Positions 48,248 to 57,028 of a stretch of 64,000 nt of DNA are shown one piece after another. The DNA is from Sphaerisporangium krabiense (GTDB lineage: Bacteria > Actinomycetota > Actinomycetes > Streptosporangiales > Streptosporangiaceae), in the NCBI RefSeq assembly GCF_014200435.1, contig NZ_JACHBR010000001.1:3317501-3381500 (forward strand), read 5' to 3'. Position 1 is the first letter of the stretch. Each line of letters opens with the position of its first letter. The position numbers and the translations under genes are program-made. The notes under the pieces are model-generated. The model saw only the letters and a list, made by a program, of their open reading frames with translations, was not told the origin of the DNA and made no database searches.

Positions 48248-49504
48248 TCAGGAGCCCTCCGCCTCCCGCAGGCGGCGGCGCAGGTGGGCGCGGTCCGGCT
48301 CGGTGCCGGCCAGCCTCAGGGCCTCCCGGTAGGCCGCCGCCGCCTCGGCGAACCGGCCGAGCCGGCACAGCAGGTCCGCCCGCGCGGCCTGGTAGGGGTG
48401 GTGGCCGCGCAGCCGCGGGTCGCCCGCCAGCCCGTCGAGCAGGGCCAGCCCCGCCTCCAGGCCGTCGCGCATCGCCACCGCCACCGCGCGGTTCATCGCG
48501 ACGACCGGCGACGGCGCGATGGCGAGCAGCACGTCGTAGAGCGCCACGACCTGCGGCCAGTCGGTGCCCGCGACGCCGGGAGCCTCGTCGTGCAGGGCGG
48601 CGATCGCGGCCTGGACCCCGTACAGGCCGGGCGGTCCGCCCGTCAGCGCGACGACCGCCAGCTCACGCCCCTCCTCGATCATCGGACGGTCCCACCGGCG
48701 GCGGTCCTGGTCGTCGAGCAGCACGACCTCGCCGTCCGGGCCGGTCCTGGCCGCGCGGCGCGCGTAGGTCAGCAGCATCAGCGCGAGCAGGCCCGCCACC
48801 TCCCGCTCGGCGGGCAGCAGGCGGCGCAGGATCCGTACCAGCCGGATGGCCTCCTCGGCGAGGTCCGGACGTTGCAGGTCGGGGCCCGCGCTGGCCGCGT
48901 ACCCCTCGGTGAAGATCGAGTAGAGCACCTGGAGCACGCCCGGCAGCCGCCCGGGCAGCTCGTCCGCGCCCGGCACCCGGAACGGGATGCGCGCCTCGCG
49001 GATCTTGTTCTTCGCCCGCACGATCCGCTTGGCCATCGTCGCCGGAGGGACCAGGAACGCCCGCGCCACCTCCGGCGTCGCCAGCCCGGCCAGGCAGCGC
49101 AGGGTCAGTGCCGCGCGGTCCTCGTCGGGCAGCGCCGGGTGGGCGCAGGTGAAGAACAGTTGCAGCCGCTCGTCCGGCAGGTCCCCGTCGGCGTCGGCGG
49201 GCGCCGCCGGGCCCGCCCGGTCGGCCTCCACCTGCAGGACGGCGAGCCGCGCCGCGTAGACCCGGTCGCGCCGCAGCCGGTCCACGGCGCGGCGCCGCGC
49301 CGTGGTCATCAGCCACGCCCCCGGCTTGGGCGGGACGCCGTCGACGGGCCAGCGCACCAGGGCCGCCTCCATCGCCTCGGAGGCGACCTCCTCGGCCAGG
49401 TCCAGGTCGCCGAAGCGGCGGACGAGCGCCGCCAGCAGCCGCCCGCGCTCCTCGCGGAACATCGCCTCCACCGAGGCCGCGGCGCCGGCGGCCCGCTCGT
49501 CCAT
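48248..49504 (-). CDS. ECF42-type RNA polymerase sigma factor with C-terminal extension
   Basis: 418 residues. The sigma regions are MFREERGRLLAALVRRFGDL, AEEVASEAMEAALVRWP and TPEVARAFLVPPATMAKRIV. The long C-terminal part (from about 190: VLQVLYSIFTEGYAASAGPD and LPAEREVAGLLALMLLTYAR) is the DUF6596/TPR-like extension of the ECF42 group, which can replace an anti-sigma factor. It lies 5 bp after a DGPF-domain gene, the typical partner of ECF42. Confidence 0.93.
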   Translation of the reverse strand: MDERAAGAAASVEAMFREERGRLLAALVRRFGDLDLAEEVASEAMEAALVRWPVDGVPPKPGAWLMTTARRRAVDRLRRDRVYAARLAVLQVEADRAGPAAPADADGDLPDERLQLFFTCAHPALPDEDRAALTLRCLAGLATPEVARAFLVPPATMAKRIVRAKNKIREARIPFRVPGADELPGRLPGVLQVLYSIFTEGYAASAGPDLQRPDLAEEAIRLVRILRRLLPAEREVAGLLALMLLTYARRAARTGPDGEVVLLDDQDRRRWDRPMIEEGRELAVVALTGGPPGLYGVQAAIAALHDEAPGVAGTDWPQVVALYDVLLAIAPSPVVAMNRAVAVAMRDGLEAGLALLDGLAGDPRLRGHHPYQAARADLLCRLGRFAEAAAAYREALRLAGTEPDRAHLRRRLREAEGS

Positions 49505-49509
49505 CGGGG

Positions 49510-49854
49510 TCAGCCCTCGAACTCGGCGACCGGGCGCACCACGACCGACCCGCCGTCCCGCGAGCCCGGGCAGCGCGCGGCCCATTCGAGCGCGGCGTCC
49601 AGGTCCGGCACGTCGATCACGTCGTAGCCGCCGAGGACCTCGCGGGTCTCGGCGAACGGCCCGTCGGTGGTGACCGTCCGCTCGCCGCCGGGGCCCACCC
49701 GCACCGTCGTGGCGGTGATCAGGTCCTTCAGCGCGTACCCGGACACCAGGACCCCCGCGTCCCGCAGCGCCTTGTCGTAGGCCACCCACTCCTCGTAGTC
49801 GCACCGGTCCGCCGCGTCGGCCGCGCCTGCGTAGATCAGCAGCATGTACTTCAT
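49510..49854 (-). CDS. YCII-related DGPF-domain protein
   Basis: 114 residues. [11 protein letters not shown] opens the ferredoxin-like fold and [20 protein letters not shown] contains the DGPF signature; [14 protein letters not shown] follows. Proteins of this type are encoded next to ECF42 sigma factors and are usually members of their regulon; the biochemical role is not known. It precedes the sigma gene in one transcript. Confidence 0.93.
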   Translation of the reverse strand: MKYMLLIYAGAADAADRCDYEEWVAYDKALRDAGVLVSGYALKDLITATTVRVGPGGERTVTTDGPFAETREVLGGYDVIDVPDLDAALEWAARCPGSRDGGSVVVRPVAEFEG

Positions 49855-50018
49855 GTCGGGCTCCTTGTCCTGTTCTCACGGCAGGGTCGCCGTACGGAAC
49901 TACTACGAACGGGACACGGGCCTATGGACACGGCCCCGGAGACGTCTTCCAAACTACGGTGCCCGGCGGAGCCGCGATAACGTCACGGGCATCGCCGCGG
50001 AGCTGGCACGATCGAGGT

Positions 50019-50813
50019 ATGAGTCACGTTCCCCCTGGTAGTGGATGGCCGGAGGACCCCGCGGAGCCGGGCACGCCGGTGGCGTCGAGCCCGGAGGAGG
50101 TGCGGGCGCTCGCGCGGGGGAGCCGCGACCTCGGGGAGCTGACCGCCCGCGAGTCCGTGTGCCGCGCCTGCCCGAGGCTCGTGGAGTGGCGCGAGGAGGT
50201 CGCGCGGGTCAAGCGGCGCGCGTTCATGGACGAGACGTACTGGGGCCGGCCGATCGCGGGCTGGGGCGAGGAGAAGCCCCGCGTCCTCATCGTCGGGCTG
50301 GCCCCGGCCGCGCACGGCGGCAACCGCACCGGACGGATCTTCACCGGGGACCGCAGCGGCGACTGGCTGTTCGCCTCGCTGCACCGCACCGGGCTCGCCG
50401 CGCGGCCGACCAGCACGCACGCGGGGGACGGGCAGCGGTTGATCGGCGCCCGCATGGTCGCCGCGGTCCGCTGCGCCCCGCCCGCCAACAAGCCGGCCGT
50501 CGAGGAGCGCGCCGCCTGCTTCCCCTGGCTGGCCCGCGAGCTGGAACTGGTCGCCGAGCCGCTGCGCGTGATCGTCGCGCTCGGCGGGTACGCCTGGCAG
50601 GCCGTCTGGCCCGCCCTGAAGGAGGCCGGCTACACGCTGCCGCGCGCCAGGCCGCCGTTCGGGCACGGCCGCGAGGCGGAGATCGCCTACGCGGGGGCCC
50701 CGATCCACCTGCTGGGCTGCTACCACCCGAGCCAGCAGAACACCTTCACCGGCCGTGTCACCGAACAGATGCTGGACGACGTCTTCACCCGCGCCGTCGA
50801 GCTGAGCGGCTGA
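50019..50813 (+). CDS. Family 5 uracil-DNA glycosylase (UdgB-like, 4Fe-4S)
   Basis: 264 residues. Iron-sulfur ligands are CRAC near residue 50 and C-x14-C ([16 protein letters not shown]). Motif 1 is [20 protein letters not shown], and motif 2 is [12 protein letters not shown] near the end. The Gly-x-Ala-Pro-Ala-x-His-Gly-Gly-Asn-Arg-Thr-Gly pattern is typical of family 5 (UDGb), active on uracil and other deaminated bases in GC-rich thermophilic or actinobacterial genomes. The UdgX-type His loop is absent. It stands alone between the ECF42 pair and the NACHT gene. Confidence 0.93.
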   Translation: MSHVPPGSGWPEDPAEPGTPVASSPEEVRALARGSRDLGELTARESVCRACPRLVEWREEVARVKRRAFMDETYWGRPIAGWGEEKPRVLIVGLAPAAHGGNRTGRIFTGDRSGDWLFASLHRTGLAARPTSTHAGDGQRLIGARMVAAVRCAPPANKPAVEERAACFPWLARELELVAEPLRVIVALGGYAWQAVWPALKEAGYTLPRARPPFGHGREAEIAYAGAPIHLLGCYHPSQQNTFTGRVTEQMLDDVFTRAVELSG

Positions 50814-50869
50814 CCCGCCGCCGGAACCCACCTGCGCGCGGCCCGGGGCCGTCTCCGCAGAACGGGAGC

Positions 50870-53800
50870 TCAGGTGCGGACGAGCACGATCGCCTCGTTC
50901 ACCGGAGGCTCCCCCTCCGCCCGCCGCTGCATCGCCGTCACCGCGGACGCGATCTCGCGGTACCTCTTGGCGACGTCCCCGCCGCCGGGCAGCCGGTCGA
51001 GCCTGCTCGCGAGCGCCAGCGCTCCGAGGCGCACGCAGGCGGCGAAGTCCGCGCCGAACGGCTCGCGCCCGTCGAGGACGGATTCTCCGATGGCCATGAG
51101 GCCCGTGGCCAGCTCCTGGACGTGACGCAGCCTTCGGTCCTCCTGGTTCGAGGCGCAGATCGACCGCACGGCCTCGGAGGTCTCGCCGAGCACCGCGACG
51201 AGGGCGGCGAACGTGGCGGGGCCGGGTGAGGAGGGCATGCGCGCGAAACAGGGGCCCATGAGCCATTCGAGCAGGACGGCCAGGGACGTATCGCGGGCGC
51301 GCCGTCCGGGCCATGGGGCGGTGGGCTGCAGCCCCAGCAGGATCGCCATGCTCCGCAGCAGGCAGTGCTTGCGCACGCGGCTGACGGCGCGGTCGATAGG
51401 GTGCCGGTGGCGGACGAACGGCGTGGGCTTCTGTCCTTCCTGGAGAGCCCGGGACAGGGCGTGGTCGAGCGTGAGGTTCAGCTTCCTGGTGGAGCTGAGC
51501 GGACGGTCCAGGGTGAGGGCGAGCGCGGTGTCCATGTCCAGATGGAACGACTCGTGGACCAGGTGCAGGTACTCCCTCAGAACGCTCTCGGCACGGTCGG
51601 CGACAGGCGTTCCCTGCTCGGCGGACTTGTTCCGCCCGGGCCGGCGGCCGGGGCCGGCGTGGTCGAGGGCCAGGTGGATCACCACGAACGCCGCGCTCGC
51701 GACCGTCAGGTCGCGCCAGTCCGCGACCACCTGGTCAAGGATCACGTCGCGGGTCGCACGGAACGGATCCGGCGCTCCGGGGGGCACCCGGGGCGCGGGA
51801 AGGCGTTCATGCGCGCTCTCCGCGCCCTTCTCGGCGTACCAGACGCCGCGCGTGCCGGTGTCGAGGACCAGGCGGAAGGCAGGATCCTCGACCTCGTCCC
51901 TGGTCGGCAGCCGGTACACCCGGTCGTCGCTGACGACGTCGTTCACCCATGCCACGAAACCGGCCACGTCGTCCGGCCACAGAGCGGCGGTGACGTCGCC
52001 GGGGTGGCGGCTTGTCCACGGCCGCACCCGTGAGGCGGGGGAGGCCAGGAACAGGCGGTAGATCGACGGGGTGATCGGCCGCGTGCAGACCCAGGTGTAA
52101 TCGCCGAGACGTACCGCGTCGCGCAGGTGCCGCGTCACGGCGATCGCGTTGAACAGGCGAGTCCGCAGGCTGTGCGGGGAGTCGGCGTCCAGCGAGCTCA
52201 GGAGCAGCTTGTCGAGCTCCTGGCGAGTGGCGGGGGAGATCGACCGGCCCTCCTCCGCGCAGTCGAAGGCGAGGGCGAGCGCGGGCACGTTCCCGAGGGC
52301 CAGGCAGGCGTCCACGATGGCCGTGCAGTCGGCGCGCGCGGCGTACAGCAGGGTCGTCTCCCGCCACCAGGGGTCGTCCACCGCGGCGATGAGGATCTGC
52401 TGGATGCGGGGATGGTCGTGGATGTACGCCGCGGCGAGGTATTCCTGGAAGGTCTGGTGGGAGAAGGCGTAGAGCCCGGCCTCGTGCTCGTGCAGCAGGC
52501 CGCCGTTGCGCACGTCGGCCAGGAAGTCCTGCGGCTGGACGGCGTCGCCGGCGACCCGGCGCAGGGCCGGCCCCACCACCGCCGCCGCCTCGGCCTCCGG
52601 CAGGTCCCTGACGTTGCGCTCCATCATCGTGAAGGCCAGCTCGCGCAGCACCTGCTCCTTGCGGTCCCCGCGCAGCGTCTCCTGCTGCGCGGCCCGGCCC
52701 TTGGCCTCGGCGCGGCGCCAGAGCAGCACCTGGCAGATCTCGGCGTAGAGCTCGGCCCGCGAGCCGGGCAGCGCGCCCCGGTGCCGGTGCACGTTGGCGA
52801 TCATCGTCAGCAGCAGCGGGTTGGCGGCGAGGTCGTAGAGCTGCGGGCTCTCCCTGAGCTTCTCCAGCAGGGCGCCGGCCTGGCGGGCGGCCAGGAGTTC
52901 GACGTCGGCGTCGGGCTCCCCGCCGGTGGCGAGGCGTTCCTCGGCCAGGTACCAGCCGCGGACGAACTCGGCGATCTGCTCGCCGGTGAAGCGGCGCACC
53001 TGGAGCGTGGTCGCGCTGTTCAGGGGATAGGCGTGGTAGCCGTGCGGGCGCGAGGTGATGATGAAGTCGTTGGCCGGGTACTGGGCGATCTGCCGCTCCA
53101 CCCAGTCGACGACGTTCTCGCGGTCCTGCTCGCGGGCGACCTCGTCCAGGCCGTCCAGCATCACCGTGCAGCGCCCGGCGGCGAGCTGCCGGTCGAACCA
53201 CCCGGAGGGTTCCTGCCCCCGTAATCGGTCCAGCCGGGAGGCGATCAGGGCGGGCAGGCCGATCGCCGGGTCCGCGTCGATCGCGGCGGCGTGGTCGCGC
53301 AGGTAGAGCAGGACGGGCAGGTCGCGGCGCCGGGCGCGCTCCCGGCCCAGGCTGAGCGCGACGTGCCGGAGCAGGGTGGTCTTGCCCGTGCCCGGCGGCC
53401 CGATGACGGCGAGGACGACGGGGGCCTCGCCGCCGAGGAAGCTCCACAGCGAGCGGCGCTCGACGTACATCTCGGCGCGGCCGGCCAGCGGCGCGCGGGC
53501 GGTTTCGTGCGGGACCCGGGGCTCCAGGCTCACGTCGACGTAGATCTTCGCCAGCTCCGGCGTGCGGTCGCTGCGGGTCGCCAGCCCTTTCTGGTCGACG
53601 AAACGGACGGCTCCCCGCACCTGGTCGCGGTAGGCGCGCTCGAAGCGGGCGGAGGTGCGGCGCAGGACGGCGTCCACGCCGTCGGCGGCGGCCTTCGCCC
53701 AGCGGTCCTGCAGGTCGCCGAAGACCTTGCCGGCGAACCCGACCGCCGCGAGCAGCAGCTCGTACCCGAGGAAGGCGGCGAGGGCGAGCCAGGGCCGCCG

Positions 53801-53911
53801 TTGCACGTCGGGCCAGAGTTTCGCCGCCATGAGAGGGGGTGGGACGGCCGCGAGGGTCAGCAGCGCGACGCGTCCGACGAGGGAGGCGGAACTCGAACCA
53901 GGGGGAGTCAC
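50870..53911 (-). CDS. NACHT-domain STAND NTPase with FGE-like region
   Basis: 1013 residues from GTG 53911, with GAGAGG five bases upstream. Two N-terminal membrane helices (about 12-32 and 41-61) precede a linker and the NACHT domain: Walker A VIGPPGTGKTTLLRHVALSL at 169-188 and Walker B CTVMLDGLDEVAREQDRENV at 248-267. A region near 600-700 (RPITPSIYRLFLASPASRVR, then DDVAGFVAWVN and YRLPTRDEVEDPAF) resembles the sulfatase-modifying FGE/SUMF1 fold. The helical C-terminus has no clear LRR or WD repeats. NACHT proteins of this kind can be antiphage or apoptosis-like sensors. An in-frame TTA codon lies at residue 230 (plus 53222-53224). Confidence 0.88.
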   Translation of the reverse strand: MTPPGSSSASLVGRVALLTLAAVPPPLMAAKLWPDVQRRPWLALAAFLGYELLLAAVGFAGKVFGDLQDRWAKAAADGVDAVLRRTSARFERAYRDQVRGAVRFVDQKGLATRSDRTPELAKIYVDVSLEPRVPHETARAPLAGRAEMYVERRSLWSFLGGEAPVVLAVIGPPGTGKTTLLRHVALSLGRERARRRDLPVLLYLRDHAAAIDADPAIGLPALIASRLDRLRGQEPSGWFDRQLAAGRCTVMLDGLDEVAREQDRENVVDWVERQIAQYPANDFIITSRPHGYHAYPLNSATTLQVRRFTGEQIAEFVRGWYLAEERLATGGEPDADVELLAARQAGALLEKLRESPQLYDLAANPLLLTMIANVHRHRGALPGSRAELYAEICQVLLWRRAEAKGRAAQQETLRGDRKEQVLRELAFTMMERNVRDLPEAEAAAVVGPALRRVAGDAVQPQDFLADVRNGGLLHEHEAGLYAFSHQTFQEYLAAAYIHDHPRIQQILIAAVDDPWWRETTLLYAARADCTAIVDACLALGNVPALALAFDCAEEGRSISPATRQELDKLLLSSLDADSPHSLRTRLFNAIAVTRHLRDAVRLGDYTWVCTRPITPSIYRLFLASPASRVRPWTSRHPGDVTAALWPDDVAGFVAWVNDVVSDDRVYRLPTRDEVEDPAFRLVLDTGTRGVWYAEKGAESAHERLPAPRVPPGAPDPFRATRDVILDQVVADWRDLTVASAAFVVIHLALDHAGPGRRPGRNKSAEQGTPVADRAESVLREYLHLVHESFHLDMDTALALTLDRPLSSTRKLNLTLDHALSRALQEGQKPTPFVRHRHPIDRAVSRVRKHCLLRSMAILLGLQPTAPWPGRRARDTSLAVLLEWLMGPCFARMPSSPGPATFAALVAVLGETSEAVRSICASNQEDRRLRHVQELATGLMAIGESVLDGREPFGADFAACVRLGALALASRLDRLPGGGDVAKRYREIASAVTAMQRRAEGEPPVNEAIVLVRT

Positions 53912-54177
53912 ACGAGCCTCTCAGTGGCGACATGTATTCAGATGGTTACTTCCGTATTATCCAGAGCCGCCGCGCGCGGGGCCGGGGTTCCGCACGGTTC
54001 GGTCCGGCCGGCACGGGTGCCGCGGGGGAGGGGCGGCCGGTCCGCAGAGGAGTGAAGTCGGTCACGTAGGAGAAGAAACGCGGATCTTCCCCGTGAAGGA
54101 CGGCTTGGCTTGCACGTAGTAAGAAAAATCTTGATGCTGCGCACATATCCGGTTGGCGCTGAGACCCCGTCGTGACG

Positions 54178-54183
54178 TAAGAT
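54178..54183 (+). promoter_or_regulatory. Candidate -10 element of ndh
   Basis: TAAGAT abuts the Rex operator. TTGGCG at 54153-54158 could serve as -35 with a slightly long 19-bp spacer. Overlap of the operator with the start-site region fits repression. Confidence 0.5.
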
Positions 54184-54200
54184 TGTGAATGGTTTCACAA
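54183..54200. promoter_or_regulatory. Rex operator (ROP)
   Basis: TTGTGAATGGTTTCACAA is an exact match to TTGTGAANNNNTTCACAA, the binding site of the NADH-sensing repressor Rex. It lies 28 bp before the ndh start. An ATG inside it (54189) is therefore unlikely to be the start codon. Confidence 0.92.
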
Positions 54201-54227
54201 GCGACCATGCCACGAAGGGGCACTGAC

Positions 54228-55547
54228 GTGAACCACAAGGCCAAGCACATCCTCATCGTCGGCGGAGGGTACGTCGGCCTGTACACGGGCCTGCGGCTCC
54301 AGCGCGCCCTGCGCAGGGAGCTCGCGTCCGGCAAGGTGCGGATCACCATCGTCGACCCGCAGTCCTACATGACCTACCAGCCCTTCCTGCCCGAGGCCGC
54401 CGCGGGGAACCTGTCCCCGCGCCACGTCGTCACGCCGCTTCGCCGCGTGCTGCCGAAGGTGCGCATCCTCAACGGCAAGGTCACCAAGGTGCACCACGAC
54501 TCCAAGACCGTCACCTTCGTGCCGAACGCCGGCCCCAGCGAGGAGCTCGGCTACGACGTCATCGTCATGGCCGCGGGCTCGATCTCCCGCACGCTGCCCA
54601 TCCCGGGCCTGGCCGACGCCGCGATCGGGTTCAAGACGGTCGGTGAGGCCATCGCGCTGCGCAACCGCGTGCTCGCCCTGTTCGACCGCGCGGACTCCAC
54701 CGAGGACGAGCAGGTCCGCCGCAGGGCGCTGACGTTCGTCGTGGTCGGCGCCGGCTTCGCGGGCGTGGAGGCCCTGGCCGAGCTGGAGGACATGGGCAGG
54801 GACGCGGTGAAGTACTACGACTCCCTGCGCGAGGAGGACCTGCGCTGGGTCCTGGTCGAGGCGAGCGACCGCATCCTGCCCGAGGTCGGCCCCGAGATGG
54901 GCCGCTGGACGCTGGAGGAGCTGCGCGAGCGCGGCATCGAGGTCAAGATGAAGACCTTGCTGAAGTCGTGCGAGGGCGGCCACGTCGTGCTGTCCGACGG
55001 CGAGGCCTTCGAGTCGGCCACGATCGTCTGGACGGCCGGAGTGAAGGCGAGCCCGGTCGTGAACTCCGGCGACCTGCCGCTGGACGAGCGCGGGCGGGTC
55101 AAGACCACGACCCGGCTGACGGTCGCGGGGGTCAAGGACGCCTTCGCCGCCGGTGACGTCGCGGGCGTCCCGGACGTGACCAATCCCGGACAGTACTGCG
55201 CGCCGAACGCCCAGCACGCCGTGCGCCAGGCCAGGGTGCTCGCCGACAACATCGTGCGCCACCTGCGGGGTCTCCCGCTGAAGGAGTACCGGCACAAGTA
55301 CGCGGGGTCGGTCGCCGGCCTCGGCCTGCACAAGGGCGTGGCCAACGTGTACGGGGTGAAGCTTCACGGATTGCCTGCGTGGTTCATGCACCGGACCTAC
55401 CATCTGTCCCGGGTGCCTACGTTGAACCGCAAGGTCCGCGTGGTCGCCGACTGGACGCTGGCTCTCTTCTTCAAGCGGGAGACGGTCTCGCTGGGCGAGA
55501 TCGAGTCGCCCCGTGACCAGTTCAGGGCGGCCGCCGCCACAGGCTGA
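54228..55547 (+). CDS. ndh: Type II NADH dehydrogenase (NDH-2)
   Basis: 439 residues from GTG 54228, seven bases after GAAGGGG; ATG 54189 and 54207 lie in or next to the Rex site. FAD motif HILIVGGGYVGLYTGLRLQR, the Gly-rich second motif TFVVVGAGFAGVEALAELED for NADH, and FAAGDVAGVPDVTNPGQYCA are intact. The C-terminal amphipathic region (VADWTLALFFKRETVSLGEI) would attach it to the membrane. It passes electrons from NADH to menaquinone without proton pumping. Rex control means it is induced when NADH is high. A strong terminator follows. Confidence 0.95.
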   Translation: MNHKAKHILIVGGGYVGLYTGLRLQRALRRELASGKVRITIVDPQSYMTYQPFLPEAAAGNLSPRHVVTPLRRVLPKVRILNGKVTKVHHDSKTVTFVPNAGPSEELGYDVIVMAAGSISRTLPIPGLADAAIGFKTVGEAIALRNRVLALFDRADSTEDEQVRRRALTFVVVGAGFAGVEALAELEDMGRDAVKYYDSLREEDLRWVLVEASDRILPEVGPEMGRWTLEELRERGIEVKMKTLLKSCEGGHVVLSDGEAFESATIVWTAGVKASPVVNSGDLPLDERGRVKTTTRLTVAGVKDAFAAGDVAGVPDVTNPGQYCAPNAQHAVRQARVLADNIVRHLRGLPLKEYRHKYAGSVAGLGLHKGVANVYGVKLHGLPAWFMHRTYHLSRVPTLNRKVRVVADWTLALFFKRETVSLGEIESPRDQFRAAAATG

Positions 55548-55557
55548 CGGCTTGTCA

Positions 55558-55599
55558 CCGGCGCCGTCCGGACGCGTCATGGCGTCCGGACGGCGCCGG
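55558..55599 (+). terminator. Intrinsic terminator of ndh
   Basis: An 18-bp perfect stem (CCGGCGCCGTCCGGACGC with its complement at 55582-55599) encloses the loop GTCATG, eleven bases after the stop. No T tract follows. Confidence 0.85.
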
Positions 55600-55819
55600 G
55601 CGGCGTTCCGGTACGGCTCGCGCTCGACGTCTCGGGCGCGGGCCGTACTGTTCTGTGGAGGGATAACAAGGGTGACGAGGTGAATTCTGCTGAGTTGAGC
55701 GGTCTGTTGTTCATTGCCCGAGTCACGGGGGCGCGGGGCGTATACCGTTATCTTGCGCACTACGGAAGGAAGAGCAGAGACGTGGGCTCTGACCCGTTAC
55801 GCAAGTGTGGTCCGTTACG

Positions 55820-55825
55820 TATGAT
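55820..55825 (+). promoter_or_regulatory. tRNA promoter -10
   Basis: TATGAT lies 7 bp before the mature tRNA 5' end; TTACGC at 55797-55802 gives a 17-bp spacer. The leader would be almost zero, as is common for actinobacterial tRNAs. Confidence 0.6.
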
Positions 55826-55832
55826 TTACGGC

Positions 55833-55905
55833 GCCCCCGTAGCCCAATGGCAGAGGCAAACCCCTTAAAAGGGTTCCAGTGTGGGTTCGAGTCCCACCGG
55901 GGGCA
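55833..55905 (+). tRNA. tRNA with anticodon UAA (Leu by codon), class I shape
   Basis: 73 bases. The acceptor stem GCCCCCG/CGGGGGC has 7 perfect pairs, the T stem GTGGG/CCCAC carries loop TTCGAGT, and the anticodon stem AACCC/GGGTT carries loop CTTAAAA, giving anticodon UAA (reads UUA). The D arm has a 3-bp stem GCC/GGC with a long loop containing GG. The variable region is only five bases (CCAGT), while bacterial tRNA-Leu normally has a long variable arm. Discriminator base is A, as LeuRS needs. CCA is not encoded. The gene could be an unusual UUA decoder or a decayed or repurposed tRNA. Confidence 0.8.
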
Positions 55906-55906
55906 C

Positions 55907-57028
55907 CCCTGCCGACTATATGAAACGACCCGATGGCAGTAACGCTCCCGAAGAGCTATATCATTGACGGTTTGGCGCTCCTCGCCGGACATTCTCGGTA
56001 AGCCCAGAAACCCACCAAGGGGCGGACCGCTTCCCCCTCCCGAGCAATCGTTACCATCCTGTGCCATATGGCGCTCGGCCTCCTGGTGGAGGCGCTCCCG
56101 GGCGTGCGTGGCCCACCCTCCGAAGTCCACGACGCGCGGCGTGACACCGCGCGGGTGGGGCGCCGGATCGGAGACGTTCGCGGGCGGCGCGAGGAGCCGG
56201 GCGGGCGCCCGGTCAGGACGCGGTCCGGCGCGGTGCGATCGGCGCCGGCGCGGGTGTTTCAGGTCGCTCCGCGGGCGGCCCGGGGCGGAGCCCGTTCGCC
56301 GCCGCGTCGTCCCCGCCCGGCCCGCCACGTCGAGCCGCCGAGGCGGGCCGATCTCGCGCGCGCAAGGGTCTGGGCGAACCCCACGCTTCGGATGTTAATG
56401 AAAGGCGTGGAGGATCGTGTCAATCGCCCCGCGCGCCCGCAAAGCCCATCACATGCGCGCGACTCCGGCTGTCAGCGTCGGGCAACCCGCCGCGAAAGGA
56501 CGCCGTGGAGCGGCAAAGCGCCGTGCGTGGAGGGCCGTCATCCGATTGGGACCCCGGGTGGACGGGGCGGGGTCTGTTTTTCGCCGGACCCGGACGTCGT
56601 GGGAGCGTGACCACGAGGCCCGAAATTTCTGGTGCGGAAAGACCGTAAAGTTCGTTTACTTCGCAGCATTACGCGAAAAGACCTTCTCTTGACCCCGAAT
56701 TCCTCCGGACATAACACGCGGGGCCGCAGGCCGGGAGGAGGACGCCTCCGGTCGGAGTCCAGGTCAGACGTCCCGAGCGCCCCGCCGCCGCCCGTCGTCC
56801 CTGGTCAGTGATCGAACCGCAATGTTGGCGGCGGAACTCGGGTGCGGGGCCGGTCGTTGTACCCGTTGCCGCTGGGGGTCGGTCTTCCGTGCTCCGGCGG
56901 CGTATTACGGGCAGGCCCCGCCCGCCCGCCATGACAGATGTGAAGCCACGTGAAGCTATGCGGTACAGGCGGCACTCCCTGTGAGGCTCGACCGAACAGG
57001 CTGATCGCAGGTCGCAGTGGAGGCAGTG
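55907..57028. other. Gene-poor 1.1-kb region downstream of the tRNA
   Basis: No recognisable gene is present. Small frames exist: MAVTLPKSYIIDGLALLAGH plus two residues (ATG near 55933, ribosome site not seen) and the frame at 56417-56692. Base composition is lower in GC near 55910-56050 and 56620-56700. The antisense frame crossing the tRNA that reads like WDSNPHWNPFKGFASAIGLR is the well-known spurious product of tRNA antisense strands. The right end should hold the promoter of the BAX-inhibitor-like gene, but I see no clear hexamers. Confidence 0.5.
56417..56692 (+). CDS. Possible small basic hypothetical protein
   Basis: 91 residues from GTG 56417, three bases after GGAGG, an uncomfortably close site. 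The sequence is rich in Arg/Lys/Ala (SIAPRARKAHHMRATPAVSV) with an odd Phe/Tyr-rich end (WCGKTVKFVYFAALREKTFS) in AT-richer DNA. No family is recognised. A 6-bp stem (CCACGC / GCGTGG) could occlude the ribosome site. It may equally be a chance frame. Confidence 0.22.
   Translation: MSIAPRARKAHHMRATPAVSVGQPAAKGRRGAAKRRAWRAVIRLGPRVDGAGSVFRRTRTSWERDHEARNFWCGKTVKFVYFAALREKTFS

Larger units (their letters stand above)
53912..54227. promoter_or_regulatory. Divergent control region of the NACHT gene and ndh
   Basis: This 316-bp region holds no supported gene. It contains the Rex operator and a candidate -10 for ndh at its right end, and GAAGGGG (54214-54220) as the ndh ribosome site. The left part has no recognisable promoter for the NACHT gene. 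Confidence 0.6.

Noticed and set aside
55723-56328. Minus-strand frame reading WDSNPHWNPFKGFASAIGLR over the tRNA
   Set aside because: It is the classic spurious translation of a tRNA antisense strand.
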